A stretch of 54,826 nucleotides of DNA from assembly GCF_000158955.1 (NCBI RefSeq), contig NZ_GG657757.1:7348521-7403346 (forward strand), given 5' to 3'. The notes under the pieces are model-generated. The model saw only the letters and a list, made by a program, of their open reading frames with translations. It was not told where the DNA came from and searched no databases. This stretch comes from Streptomyces viridochromogenes DSM 40736 (GTDB taxonomy: Bacteria; Actinomycetota; Actinomycetes; Streptomycetales; Streptomycetaceae). Of the stretch, positions 18,104-25,899 are shown one piece after another (positions within the stretch are counted from its first letter, which is position 1; the number at the start of each line of letters is the position of its first letter). The translations under genes and the position numbers were made by a program.

Positions 18104-19825
18104 ATGAGCCGCACGAGAACCGCGTTACTGGCCGCCATGGCCCTGGTCGCCGGAGCGACCGGCACCGCGTTCGCCGTCGACCCGGGAGGGGTCGGCACCG
18201 CCGCCGTCCCCTGCACCGTCGACTACAAGATCCAGAACCAGTGGAGCACCGGCTTCACCGCCGCCGTGACCATCACCAACAACAGTGCCGCCAAGTCCTC
18301 CTGGTCGCTGAAGTGGTCCTACGCCGGCGACCAGAAGGTCACCAGCGGGTGGAACGCCAAGCTGAGCCAGAGCGGTGCCGCGGTCACCGCGGCCAACGAG
18401 AGTTACAACGCCCAGCTCGCGACCGGCGGTTCGGTCAGCTTCGGCTTCCAGGGCAGCTACAGCGGAAGCAACGCCGTCCCGGCCACCTTCACCCTCGACG
18501 GTGTGACCTGCAACGTCGACGACGGAGGCAACCCGGGACCGACCGACCCGCCGGACCCCGGCGGGCCGTCCAACCGGGTCGACAACCCCTACGCCGGTGC
18601 CAAGGTGTACGTGAACCCGGAGTGGTCCGCCAATGCCGCCGCCGAGCCGGGCGGCAGCCGCGTCTCCAACCAGCCGACCGGCGTCTGGCTGGACCGGATC
18701 GCCGCCATCAACGGCGCCGGCGGCAAGATGGGCCTGCGTGCCCACCTCGACGAGGCGCTGCGCCAGAAGGGCTCCGGCGAGCTGGTCGTCCAGCTCGTCA
18801 TCTACAACCTGCCCGGCCGTGACTGCTCCGCCCTCGCCTCCAACGGCGAGCTGAAGCCCGACGAGATCGGCCGCTACAAGACGGAGTACATCGACCCGAT
18901 CAAGGCGATCCTCGCCGACTCGAAGTACTCCTCGCTGCGGATCGTCACCACGGTCGAGATCGACTCGCTGCCGAACCTCGTCACCAACGCCGGCAGTCGC
19001 CCCACGGCCGTCCCGCAGTGCGACGTGATGAAGGCCAACGGCAACTACGTCAAGGGTGTCGGTTACGCGCTGAACAAGCTCGGCGACGTGCCGAACGTCT
19101 ACAACTACGTCGACGCCGGCCACCACGGCTGGATCGGCTGGGACGACAACTTCGGTCCCTCCGCGACCCTGTTCAAGGAGGCGGCCACCGCCGAGGGCGC
19201 GACCGTCAACGACGTCCACGGCTTCATCACCAACACCGCGAACTACAGCGCCCTGAAGGAGAACAACTTCACCATCAACGACAACGTGGCCGGCAAGTCC
19301 GTCCGCGAGTCGAAGTGGGTCGACTGGAACCGCTACGTCGACGAGCTGTCCTTCGCCCAGGGCTTCCGCAACCAGCTGGTCTCGGCCGGCTTCAACTCCG
19401 GCATCGGCATGCTGATCGACACCTCCCGCAACGGCTGGGGCGGCGCCGCCCGGCCCACCGGCCCCGGTGCGCAGACCTCAGTCGACACTTATGTCGACGG
19501 CGGCCGTTACGACCGCCGCATCCACCCCGGCAACTGGTGCAACCAGTCCGGAGCCGGCCTCGGCGAGCGCCCGAAGGCTGCTCCGGCCGCCGGGATCGAC
19601 GCGTACGTGTGGATGAAGCCCCCGGGCGAGTCCGACGGGTCGAGCAAGGCGATCCCGAACGACGAGGGCAAGGGCTTCGACCGCATGTGCGACCCGACCT
19701 ACGAAGGCAACCCGCGCAACAACAACCACATGTCCGGGGCCCTGCCGGACGCGCCGCTGTCCGGGCAGTGGTTCTCCGCCCAGTTCCGGCAGCTGATGCA
19801 GAACGCGTACCCGCCGCTGTCCTGA
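18104..19825 (+). CDS. secreted cellobiohydrolase GH6 with N-terminal CBM2
   Basis: 573 residues from ATG at 18104. Signal peptide to about residue 24 (VAGATGTAFA-VDPG). CBM2 at about 36-140 (CTVDYKIQNQWSTGFTAAVT), a Pro-Gly-Asp linker, then GH6 from about 160. Family landmarks are AKVYVNPEWS, VIYNLPGRDCSALASNGEL (acid Asp region), YVDAGHHGWIGWDDN, MLIDTSRNGWGG (base Asp region) and AYVWMKPPGESDGSS. The long C-terminal loops (RMCDPTYEGNPRNNNHMSGA) fit the exo-acting branch that works from non-reducing ends. It is divergent from GH48 across shared CebR boxes. A TTA codon at 18125-18127 (codon 8, inside the signal peptide) should make translation depend on bldA; GH48 and GH74 have none that I found. 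Confidence 0.95.
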   Translation: MSRTRTALLAAMALVAGATGTAFAVDPGGVGTAAVPCTVDYKIQNQWSTGFTAAVTITNNSAAKSSWSLKWSYAGDQKVTSGWNAKLSQSGAAVTAANESYNAQLATGGSVSFGFQGSYSGSNAVPATFTLDGVTCNVDDGGNPGPTDPPDPGGPSNRVDNPYAGAKVYVNPEWSANAAAEPGGSRVSNQPTGVWLDRIAAINGAGGKMGLRAHLDEALRQKGSGELVVQLVIYNLPGRDCSALASNGELKPDEIGRYKTEYIDPIKAILADSKYSSLRIVTTVEIDSLPNLVTNAGSRPTAVPQCDVMKANGNYVKGVGYALNKLGDVPNVYNYVDAGHHGWIGWDDNFGPSATLFKEAATAEGATVNDVHGFITNTANYSALKENNFTINDNVAGKSVRESKWVDWNRYVDELSFAQGFRNQLVSAGFNSGIGMLIDTSRNGWGGAARPTGPGAQTSVDTYVDGGRYDRRIHPGNWCNQSGAGLGERPKAAPAAGIDAYVWMKPPGESDGSSKAIPNDEGKGFDRMCDPTYEGNPRNNNHMSGALPDAPLSGQWFSAQFRQLMQNAYPPLS

Positions 19826-19850
19826 GCGGCTGACACCCCGTCCCCACGGG

Positions 19851-19881
19851 ATCCGCCGGGGCTCCGGCCCCGGCGGATTTT
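19851..19881 (+). terminator. intrinsic terminator after GH6
   Basis: ATCCGCCGGGG (19851-19861) pairs perfectly with CCCCGGCGGAT (19868-19878) around a 6-nt loop, followed by TTT. It lies 26 bp after the stop. Confidence 0.9.
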
Positions 19882-19958
19882 GCGGGAGCGGCAACAGTGG
19901 TGGCTCTTCCCGGTGCGTCGGCGCAGGCTGACGGCATCCGAGCGAGAGGCTGACCACC

Positions 19959-20900
19959 ATGGCGCACGACCACGACCAGGGCCACAAGCACGACCAGGAC
20001 CAGGGCCACAAGCACGACCACGGTCACCAACACGATCACGGCCACCAGCACGGCCACACGGACCTCGACTGGGCCGAGATGGGCCCGATGCTGGAGTCCC
20101 AGGCGGAGCTGTTCGCGCCCTTGTACGAGCGGGCTCTGGGCTGGCTGGCGCAGGAGGTGACCGCACCCGGGCTGATCGTCGACGCGGGCAGCGGGCCCGG
20201 GGTGGTGTCGTGTCTGTTCGCCGAGACGTTCCCGGCCGCGCGGATCGTGGCCGTGGACGGCTCCGCGCCGCTGCTGGAGCGGGCCAGGGCACGGGCCGAG
20301 CGGCAGGGCGTCGGCGACCGCTTCAGCACGATCGCCGGTGAACTGCCCGAAGTGCTGGACGAGTTGGACTACCCTGCCGACCTGCTCTGGGCGAGCCGCA
20401 GCCTGCATCACCTGGGTGACCAGCGGGCCGCGCTCGCCGCCTTCGCGGCCCGGCTGGCGCCCGGCGGGACCCTGGCCCTGGTGGAGGGGGGACTGCCCCG
20501 GCGGTTCCTGCCCCGTGACATCGGCATCGGCCGGCCCGGCCTCCAGGCGCGGTTCGACGCGCTGGAGGCGGAGTGGTTCACGCGGATGCGGCACGAACTG
20601 CCGGGGCATGTGGCGGAGACGGAGAACTGGCCGGGCCTGCTGGCCGCGGTGGGGCTGAAGCCGGCCAGGACGCACAGCTTCCTCCTGGACCTTCCCGCAC
20701 CCGTCTCGGACCGGGCCCGCGCCTATGTCGCCGCGTCCCTGACGCACATGCGCGAGAGGATCCCGGACGGGTTCGAGGCCGAGGACCTCGCGACCCTCGA
20801 CCGGCTCCTCGATCCCGACGACGAGGCGAGTGTGCACCGGCGCCCGGACCTGTTCGTCCTGGAGGCCCACACCGTGCACACTGCCGTGCGGGCGGTGTAG
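19959..20900 (+). CDS. class I SAM methyltransferase with His-rich N-terminus
   Basis: 313 residues. The first 33 residues contain 13 histidines alternating with D, Q, G and K, a likely metal-binding tail. The methyltransferase domain (about 60-200) has LIVDAGSGPGVVSCLFAE (motif I), IVAVDGSAPLLERAR (motif II), LLWASRSLHHLGD and LAPGGTLALVEGG. A C-terminal helical part follows. The substrate is unknown. The His-rich segment is written by an internal tandem DNA repeat and could vary between strains. A GAGAGG ribosome site is nine bases upstream. No Zur- or Nur-type operator was recognised. Upstream lies the GH6 terminator, so the gene has its own promoter. Confidence 0.82.
   Translation: MAHDHDQGHKHDQDQGHKHDHGHQHDHGHQHGHTDLDWAEMGPMLESQAELFAPLYERALGWLAQEVTAPGLIVDAGSGPGVVSCLFAETFPAARIVAVDGSAPLLERARARAERQGVGDRFSTIAGELPEVLDELDYPADLLWASRSLHHLGDQRAALAAFAARLAPGGTLALVEGGLPRRFLPRDIGIGRPGLQARFDALEAEWFTRMRHELPGHVAETENWPGLLAAVGLKPARTHSFLLDLPAPVSDRARAYVAASLTHMRERIPDGFEAEDLATLDRLLDPDDEASVHRRPDLFVLEAHTVHTAVRAV
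19974..20018 (+). repeat. 21-bp perfect direct repeat encoding the His-rich segment
   Basis: The 21 bases at 19974-19994 recur identically at 19998-20018, 24 bases apart and therefore in frame; a degenerate His-Gln/Asp pattern continues to about 20058. It encodes the DQGHKHD units. Confidence 0.9.
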
Positions 20901-20910
20901 CCCGGATGTC

Positions 20911-20941
20911 TTGACTTCGAGAGCGCTCCAACTGGTGGACT
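20911..20941 (+). promoter_or_regulatory. MerR-type promoter upstream of the SDR gene
   Basis: TTGACT (20911-20916) and TGGACT (20936-20941) are separated by 19 bp, the overlong spacer typical of MerR-family control. The spacer holds the near-palindrome TTCGAG-N4-CTCCAA (20916-20931, one mismatch). Confidence 0.55.
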
Positions 20942-20981
20942 CCCCGGCATGGCACATCCGACCGCATCACAGGGGGAATTC

Positions 20982-21683
20982 ATGTCCGAGTCTCGGGTCG
21001 CGCTCATCACCGGCGGCGGCAGCGGAATCGGGGCCGCGGTCGCGCGGCAGTTGCTGCACGCCGGGCACCGGGTAGCCGTCACGGGGCGCGGGGAGGAGCG
21101 GCTGCGGGGGTTCGCCGAGGAGCTCGGCCGTCCCGGGGAGTTGCTGACGTTCGTGGGGGACACCGCGGTGTACGACGATGTCCGGGCCGCGGTCGATGCG
21201 ACGGTGAAGGCCTTCGGCCGGCTGGACACGGTCGTCGCCAACGCCGGTTTCGCGACGCACGACACGGTGGCGGAGGGGGATCCGGCCGGCTGGACCGACA
21301 TGGTGCTGACGAACGTCCTCGGTCCGGCGCTGCTGATACGGGCGTCCATCGACGCGCTGAAGGAGACCCGTGGGCGGATCGTGCTGGTCGGTAGCGTCGC
21401 CGGGTTCGTGCACGGGCCGGGCAACATCTACGGGGCCACGAAGTGGGCGGTGACGGGGCTGGCCGAGAACACGCGGCGGCAGGTGACCGAGTGGGGGGTG
21501 GGGGTGACGCTGGTGGCGCCCGGGCGGGTGGAGACGCCGTTCTGGGACTCCTACGGGAGTCTTCCGCCGGGGCATCTGCTGACCGCCGAGCAGATCGCGG
21601 ACTCGGTCGTCTGGGCGTTGGGGCAGCCGGAGGGAGTCGACGTCAACACGGTGGTGGTGCGGCCCGTCGGGCAGCCTGTGTGA
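20982..21683 (+). CDS. SDR-family NAD(P)-dependent oxidoreductase
   Basis: 233 residues from ATG at 20982, preceded by AGGGGGAATTC; an in-frame ATG 33 bases upstream lacks a site and lies close to the promoter. Classical short-chain dehydrogenase motifs are visible: ITGGGSGIGAAVA (cofactor), VVANAGFATHD, a catalytic Ser in VLVGSVAGF and the YGATK catalytic Tyr/Lys. The arginine in TGRGEER suggests NADPH. The substrate is unknown. It is convergent with the aldo/keto reductase and its promoter has MerR-type spacing, which is often seen for redox or aldehyde-responsive oxidoreductases. Confidence 0.9.
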   Translation: MSESRVALITGGGSGIGAAVARQLLHAGHRVAVTGRGEERLRGFAEELGRPGELLTFVGDTAVYDDVRAAVDATVKAFGRLDTVVANAGFATHDTVAEGDPAGWTDMVLTNVLGPALLIRASIDALKETRGRIVLVGSVAGFVHGPGNIYGATKWAVTGLAENTRRQVTEWGVGVTLVAPGRVETPFWDSYGSLPPGHLLTAEQIADSVVWALGQPEGVDVNTVVVRPVGQPV

Positions 21684-21737
21684 CAGGGGCCGGGGGAGTC
21701 CGCAGCCCGGCGGTGCGGGCTGCCGCTGCGCCCACTT

Positions 21738-21795
21738 GTGCCGCCCCTGGCGGCACGACTGCCCGCAGCTCCATGGCGAGCTGCGGGCAGTCGTG
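21738..21795. terminator. double hairpin, bidirectional terminator
   Basis: A perfect 18-bp stem (21754-21771 with 21778-21795, 6-nt loop) is preceded by an 8-bp stem (21738-21745 with 21749-21756). The two share bases 21754-21756, so they compete. They lie between the convergent SDR and aldo/keto reductase genes. Confidence 0.9.
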
Positions 21796-21803
21796 GCGGA
21801 ACG

Positions 21804-22637
21804 TCACGCTCCGTCGAACGTCGCCGGGTCCGGGCCCAGGCGGCGGTCCTCGTTGAGGGCGCTGATGGCCGCGAGGTCCTCGGTGTCCAGGCTGAAGTCG
21901 AAGACCTCGATGTTCTCCTTGATCCGGGACGGCGTCACGGACTTCGGGATCACCACGTTGCCCAGCTGGATGTGCCAGCGCAGCACGACCTGGGCGGGGG
22001 TGCGGTTGTGCTTCCGGGCGATGGCCACGATCGCCGGGACCTCCAGCAGGCCCTTGCCCTGGCCTAGCGGGGACCAGGCCTCCGTGGCGATGCCCTGCTC
22101 CGCGTGGTACTCGCGGGCGGCGTTCTGCTGGAGGTGCGGGTGCAGCTCGATCTGGTTCACGGCCGGGATGACCGACGTCTCGCCGATCAGCCGCTCCAGG
22201 TGCTCGGGAAGGAAGTTGGAGACACCGATGGCCCGGATCCGGCCGTCGGCGTGCAGCTTCTCGAACGCCTTGTAGGTGTCGACGTAGGTACCCCGGGCCG
22301 GCATCGGCCAGTGGATGAGGTACAGGTCGACGAAGTCCAGGCCGAGCTTCTCCAGCGACGTGTCGAAGGCGCGCAGCGTGGAGTCGTACCCCTGGTCGGC
22401 GTTCCAGAGCTTGGTGGTGACGAAGAGCTCCTCGCGGGGGAGGCCGGACGCGGCGATGGCCTTGCCGGTGCCCTCCTCGTTGCCGTAGATCGCCGCTGTG
22501 TCGATGCTGCGGTACCCGGCCTCCAGCGCCGTCGTCACGGCGGACTCGGCCTCGTCGTCCGGCACCTGCCAGACGCCGAAGCCCAGTTGGGGCATCTCGA
22601 CGCCGTTGTTCAGGATGATCGGGGGGACCTTGCTCAC
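21804..22637 (-). CDS. aldo/keto reductase
   Basis: 277 residues from GTG at 22637 with GAAGGA upstream. The AKR tetrad is present: Asp and Tyr in SIDTAAIYGNEE, Lys in VTTKLWN and His in LYLIHWP, with the C-terminal NADPH-binding VIPKSVTPSRIKEN. It resembles the 2,5-diketo-D-gluconate reductase type (PIILNNGVEMPQLGFGVWQV start). It reduces aldehydes or ketones in the cytoplasm using NADPH. A perfect inverted repeat lies 50 bp upstream of the start. Confidence 0.93.
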   Translation of the reverse strand: MSKVPPIILNNGVEMPQLGFGVWQVPDDEAESAVTTALEAGYRSIDTAAIYGNEEGTGKAIAASGLPREELFVTTKLWNADQGYDSTLRAFDTSLEKLGLDFVDLYLIHWPMPARGTYVDTYKAFEKLHADGRIRAIGVSNFLPEHLERLIGETSVIPAVNQIELHPHLQQNAAREYHAEQGIATEAWSPLGQGKGLLEVPAIVAIARKHNRTPAQVVLRWHIQLGNVVIPKSVTPSRIKENIEVFDFSLDTEDLAAISALNEDRRLGPDPATFDGA

Positions 22638-22686
22638 GAGCTCTCGATCCTTCGGTTTGTGGTCAGATGTGCTCCCATCGTCAACG

Positions 22687-22701
22687 ATCACGAGCCGTGA
22701 T
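22687..22701. promoter_or_regulatory. inverted repeat upstream of the aldo/keto reductase
   Basis: ATCACG-AGC-CGTGAT is a perfect palindrome 50 bp upstream of the aldo/keto reductase start, in an A+T-richer stretch, and is the right size for a dimeric repressor. Confidence 0.5.
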
Positions 22702-22751
22702 GCATTCCTGACGGGAGAATTCAGACGTACAAATCCCCTGATACCTGGCAT

Positions 22752-24578
22752 TCACGCCCGGTACAGCGCCTCGACCTCGTTCTCGTACGCCTTTTCGATC
22801 GCCTTGCGCTTCAGCTTCAGGGACGGGGTCAGCAACCCGTGCTCCTCGGTGAACGGCTGGGCCAGGATGCGGAAGGTGCGGATCGACTCGGCCTGTGAGA
22901 CGAGGGTGTTGGCCGCGACCACCGCGCGCCGCACCTCCGTCTCCAGATCCGCGTCGCGCACCAGCTCGACCGGTGACAGCTGCGGCTTGCCCCGCATCGC
23001 CAGCCAGTGCTCCACGGCCTCCTGGTCCAGGGTCACCAGCGCGGCGATGTACGGGCGGTCGTTGCCGACGAGGATGCACTGATTGACCAGGGGATGGTCA
23101 CGGACACGTTCCTCCAGCACACCGGGAGAAACGCTCTTGCCGCCGGATGTGACCAGGATCTCCTTCTTGCGGCCGGTGATGGTGAGGAAGCCGTCCTCGT
23201 CCAGCGTGCCGAGGTCGCCGGTGGCGAGCCAGCCGTCGTGCAGGGTGGCGTCGGTGGCCTTCTGGTTGTTGAGGTACCCCTGGAAGACGTTCTCGCCATG
23301 CAGCCAGATCTCGCCGTCGTCCGCGATGTGCACGGTCATTCCCGGGATGGGCTGGCCGACCGTGCCGAAGCGGGTGCGTCCGGGCGGATTGGCGGTCGCT
23401 GCGGCCGTGGACTCCGTCAGGCCGTAGCCCTCGTAGATGTGCACGCCCGCCCCGGCGAAGAACAGCCCGAGCCGCCGGTCCATCGCCGAGCCGCCCGACA
23501 TGGCGTGCCGGATGCGGCCGCCCATCGCGGCGCGGATCTTGGTGTAGACGAGCTTGTCGAACAGCTGGTGCTGCATGCGCAGACCGGCGGAGGGGCCGGG
23601 TCCGACGCCCCAGGCCTTCGCCTCGATCGCGTCCGCGTACTTGATGGCGATGTCCACGGCCTTCTCGAAGGGACCGGAGCGCCCTTCCTTCTCGGCCTTG
23701 CGGCGTGCCGCGTTGAACACCTTCTCGAAGATGTACGGCACGGCCAGGAAGAACGTCGGCTTGAACGCGGCGAGGTCGGGCAGCAGGGCCGACGCGTTCA
23801 GCTGCGGCTGGTGGCCGAACTTCACCCCGCCGCGTATCGCCGCGACCTGGACCATCCGCCCGAAGACGTGGGCGAGCGGCAGGAACAGCAGCGTCGCGGC
23901 CTCGTCGCCCCGCTTGGAGTGGAACACCGGCTCCCAGCGCTCGATGACGGTGTCCGCCTCGTACATGAAGTTGCCGTGCGAGATGACACAGCCCTTGGGG
24001 CGGCCGGTGGTGCCCGAGGTGTAGATGATCGTGGCGACCGAGTCGGGGGTGACGGCCTGCCGGTGGCGGTGCACCACCTCGTCGTCGAGATGGGCCCCGG
24101 CGTCGTACAGCTCGTGCAGGGCGCCCGCGTCGAGCTGCCACAGGCGCCGCAGCTGCGGCAGCCGGTCGATGACCGTGGCGATCGTCATCGCGTGGTCCTC
24201 GTGCTCCACGATCGCGGCCGTCACCTCGGCGTCGTACAGCATCCAGAAACACTGCTCGGCCGAGGAGGTCGGGTAGACCGGCACGACCTGGGCGCCGATC
24301 GTCCACAGCGCGTAGTCGAACAGCGTCCACTCGTAGCGCGTCCGGGACATGATCGCGACCCGGTCGCCGAACCGGATGCCGCTCGCCAGCAGGCCCTTGG
24401 CCAGGGCGAGGACCTCGTCACGGAACTCGGCGGCGGTGACGTCCCGCCAGTGCCCCGTCTCGTCCTTGCGGCCCAGCGCGATGTGCAGCGGCTCTTCCCG
24501 GGCATGCTCGAAGACCACGTCGGCCAGACCGCCCACCGGAGGTGCCAACGCCAACGGAGGGTTGGTGAACTCGCGCAA
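22752..24578 (-). CDS. fadD: long-chain acyl-CoA synthetase (AMP-forming)
   Basis: 608 residues from a TTG at 24578. The adenylate-forming signature motifs are all visible: ATIIYTSGTTGRPKG (A3), YGLTESTAAATANPPG (A5), DGWLATGDLGTLDEDGFLTI (A7) and GRKKEILVTSGGKSVSP (A8), with the C-terminal lysine region KLKRKAIEKAYENEVEAL. Length and the FHSKRGDEAATLLFLPLAHVFG type sequence place it with long-chain (FadD/FAA-like) enzymes that activate fatty acids to acyl-CoA. It appears to be transcribed alone; the next gene downstream (aldo/keto reductase) has its own upstream region. Confidence 0.93.
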   Translation of the reverse strand: MREFTNPPLALAPPVGGLADVVFEHAREEPLHIALGRKDETGHWRDVTAAEFRDEVLALAKGLLASGIRFGDRVAIMSRTRYEWTLFDYALWTIGAQVVPVYPTSSAEQCFWMLYDAEVTAAIVEHEDHAMTIATVIDRLPQLRRLWQLDAGALHELYDAGAHLDDEVVHRHRQAVTPDSVATIIYTSGTTGRPKGCVISHGNFMYEADTVIERWEPVFHSKRGDEAATLLFLPLAHVFGRMVQVAAIRGGVKFGHQPQLNASALLPDLAAFKPTFFLAVPYIFEKVFNAARRKAEKEGRSGPFEKAVDIAIKYADAIEAKAWGVGPGPSAGLRMQHQLFDKLVYTKIRAAMGGRIRHAMSGGSAMDRRLGLFFAGAGVHIYEGYGLTESTAAATANPPGRTRFGTVGQPIPGMTVHIADDGEIWLHGENVFQGYLNNQKATDATLHDGWLATGDLGTLDEDGFLTITGRKKEILVTSGGKSVSPGVLEERVRDHPLVNQCILVGNDRPYIAALVTLDQEAVEHWLAMRGKPQLSPVELVRDADLETEVRRAVVAANTLVSQAESIRTFRILAQPFTEEHGLLTPSLKLKRKAIEKAYENEVEALYRA

Positions 24579-24876
24579 ACCCCGCTCCCCGCTCCTCAGC
24601 GCTTTTGTTGAGTGACGCTCCGCACAGCGCCGTGAAAGCTACCCCAAGGGACCTGGGCGCGGCAGGGGGGTCGGAGGTGAGCGGAACTCTCGTCGGCGCT
24701 GGTCAGCGAGGGAAAAAGCGCTCACAGGGGGAAGGGTCGGACAGAATCCTGACGGTTGCGTAAGTTTCGGTGCCGTAATCTCCACCGAATCTGTACGACT
24801 CCAGGCGCGGCGCGGGGCGGCGCGAGAGTGGTCTCTTCTGTCAGCGCGGCGGCGGCGGATTCCGTCACTCCGGTTG
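24579..24876. other. intergenic region between fadD and the LysR gene
   Basis: This 298-bp gap lies upstream of fadD (minus strand) and downstream of the LysR gene (minus strand). It contains G+C-poor patches near 24705-24780 that may hold the fadD promoter. No gene, RNA structure or clear operator was recognised. Confidence 0.5.
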
Positions 24877-25755
24877 TCACAGACCCTTGCGTGAACTGCG
24901 GTGCAGCCGGTCGCCGCCGGCCAGGATCGCGGCGGCCAGGGCGTCCGCGGCGCCCGGTGCCGAGGGGCGCCGCCGGCCGTGCACCACGACGAAGTCGACC
25001 TGCCCCAGCTCCGGCAGCCCGGCGCGGTCCGGGACCCGGACCAGGCCCGGCGGGATGAGGCCGCGCGAGTGGGCCATCACGCCGAGGCCCGCCCGGGCGG
25101 CGGCGACCAGACCGTTGAGGCTGCCGCTGGTGCACACCACCCGCCACTCACGGCCCTGCCGCTCCAGAGCCTCCAGGGCGAGCGCGCGGGTGATGCCCGG
25201 CGGGGGATAGACGATGAGCGGCACCGGGCGGTCCGGGTCGAGCCGGAGGCGTTCCGCGCCGATCCACACCAGCCTGTCGTGCCGGACCAGCTCGCCGCGC
25301 GGGTCCTCGGGCCGCCGCTTGGCGAGGACGAGGTCCAGCTTCCCGGCGGTGAGCTGCTCGTGCAGCGTGCCCGAGAGCTCGACCGTCAGCTCCAGGTCCA
25401 CCTCGGGGTGCTCGTGCCGGAAGCCCTCGAGGATCTCGGGCAGCCTGGTCAGCACGAAGTCCTCCGAGGCACCGAACCGCAGCCGGCCGCGCAGCCGGGT
25501 GCCGGTGAAGAACGCCGTCGCCTGCTCGTGCACCTCCAGGATCCGGCGGGCGAAGCCGAGCATGGCCTCGCCGTCCTCCGTCAGCTCCACCGAGTGCGTG
25601 TCCCGGCTGAACAGCGTCCGGCCGGTGGCGTCCTCCAGCCGTCGTACGTGCTGGCTGACCGTGGACTGGCGCAGCCCGAGCCGCCGCGCGGCCTGCGTGA
25701 AGCTCAGCGTCTGCGCCACCGACAGGAAGGTGCGCAGATGGGACGGGTCGTACAT
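24877..25755 (-). CDS. LysR-family transcriptional regulator
   Basis: 292 residues. The N-terminal winged helix is typical: HLRTFLSVAQTLSFTQAARR then LRQSTVSQHVRRLEDATGR. The periplasmic-binding-like effector domain follows from about residue 90 (GRLRFGASEDFVLTRLPEIL). It is divergent from the transporter gene at 25900, and the 144-bp region between contains a T-N11-A palindrome, so it probably controls that transporter and itself. The ligand is unknown. Confidence 0.93.
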   Translation of the reverse strand: MYDPSHLRTFLSVAQTLSFTQAARRLGLRQSTVSQHVRRLEDATGRTLFSRDTHSVELTEDGEAMLGFARRILEVHEQATAFFTGTRLRGRLRFGASEDFVLTRLPEILEGFRHEHPEVDLELTVELSGTLHEQLTAGKLDLVLAKRRPEDPRGELVRHDRLVWIGAERLRLDPDRPVPLIVYPPPGITRALALEALERQGREWRVVCTSGSLNGLVAAARAGLGVMAHSRGLIPPGLVRVPDRAGLPELGQVDFVVVHGRRRPSAPGAADALAAAILAGGDRLHRSSRKGL

Positions 25756-25776
25756 GGCGCCAGGTTAGCGCCCGTC

Positions 25777-25820
25777 ATCGCGAGACGCGATAGCAGTGAG
25801 AGCGGTATACGGGATTCCCG
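25777..25820. promoter_or_regulatory. LysR-type operator and second palindrome in the divergent promoter
   Basis: ATCGCG-AGA-CGCGAT (25777-25791) is a perfect palindrome of the T-N11-A form bound by LysR proteins. A second palindrome, CGGGA-T-TCCCG, lies at 25810-25820, about 30 bp on, as expected for recognition and activation sites facing the transporter gene. Confidence 0.65.
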
Positions 25821-25899
25821 ATCGCCGGGTCGAGGAGCAGGATGGAAGGGGGCCGCCCCGGCCCCGTACCGCACCTACCTACCGAGCAAGTGGAGCACC

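Noticed and set aside
20916..20931. GAGCGCTCC core taken at first as a CebR box
   Set aside because: It lacks the TGGGAGC half, has TTCGAG instead, and sits in a 19-bp promoter spacer, which fits MerR control better.
22752..24611. 534-codon plus-strand frame opposite the acyl-CoA synthetase
   Set aside because: The minus-strand protein has all adenylation motifs; the plus frame has none.
24705..24800. Possible tRNA or small RNA in the gap upstream of fadD
   Set aside because: No cloverleaf, anticodon arm or terminator-like hairpin with a U tract could be drawn.
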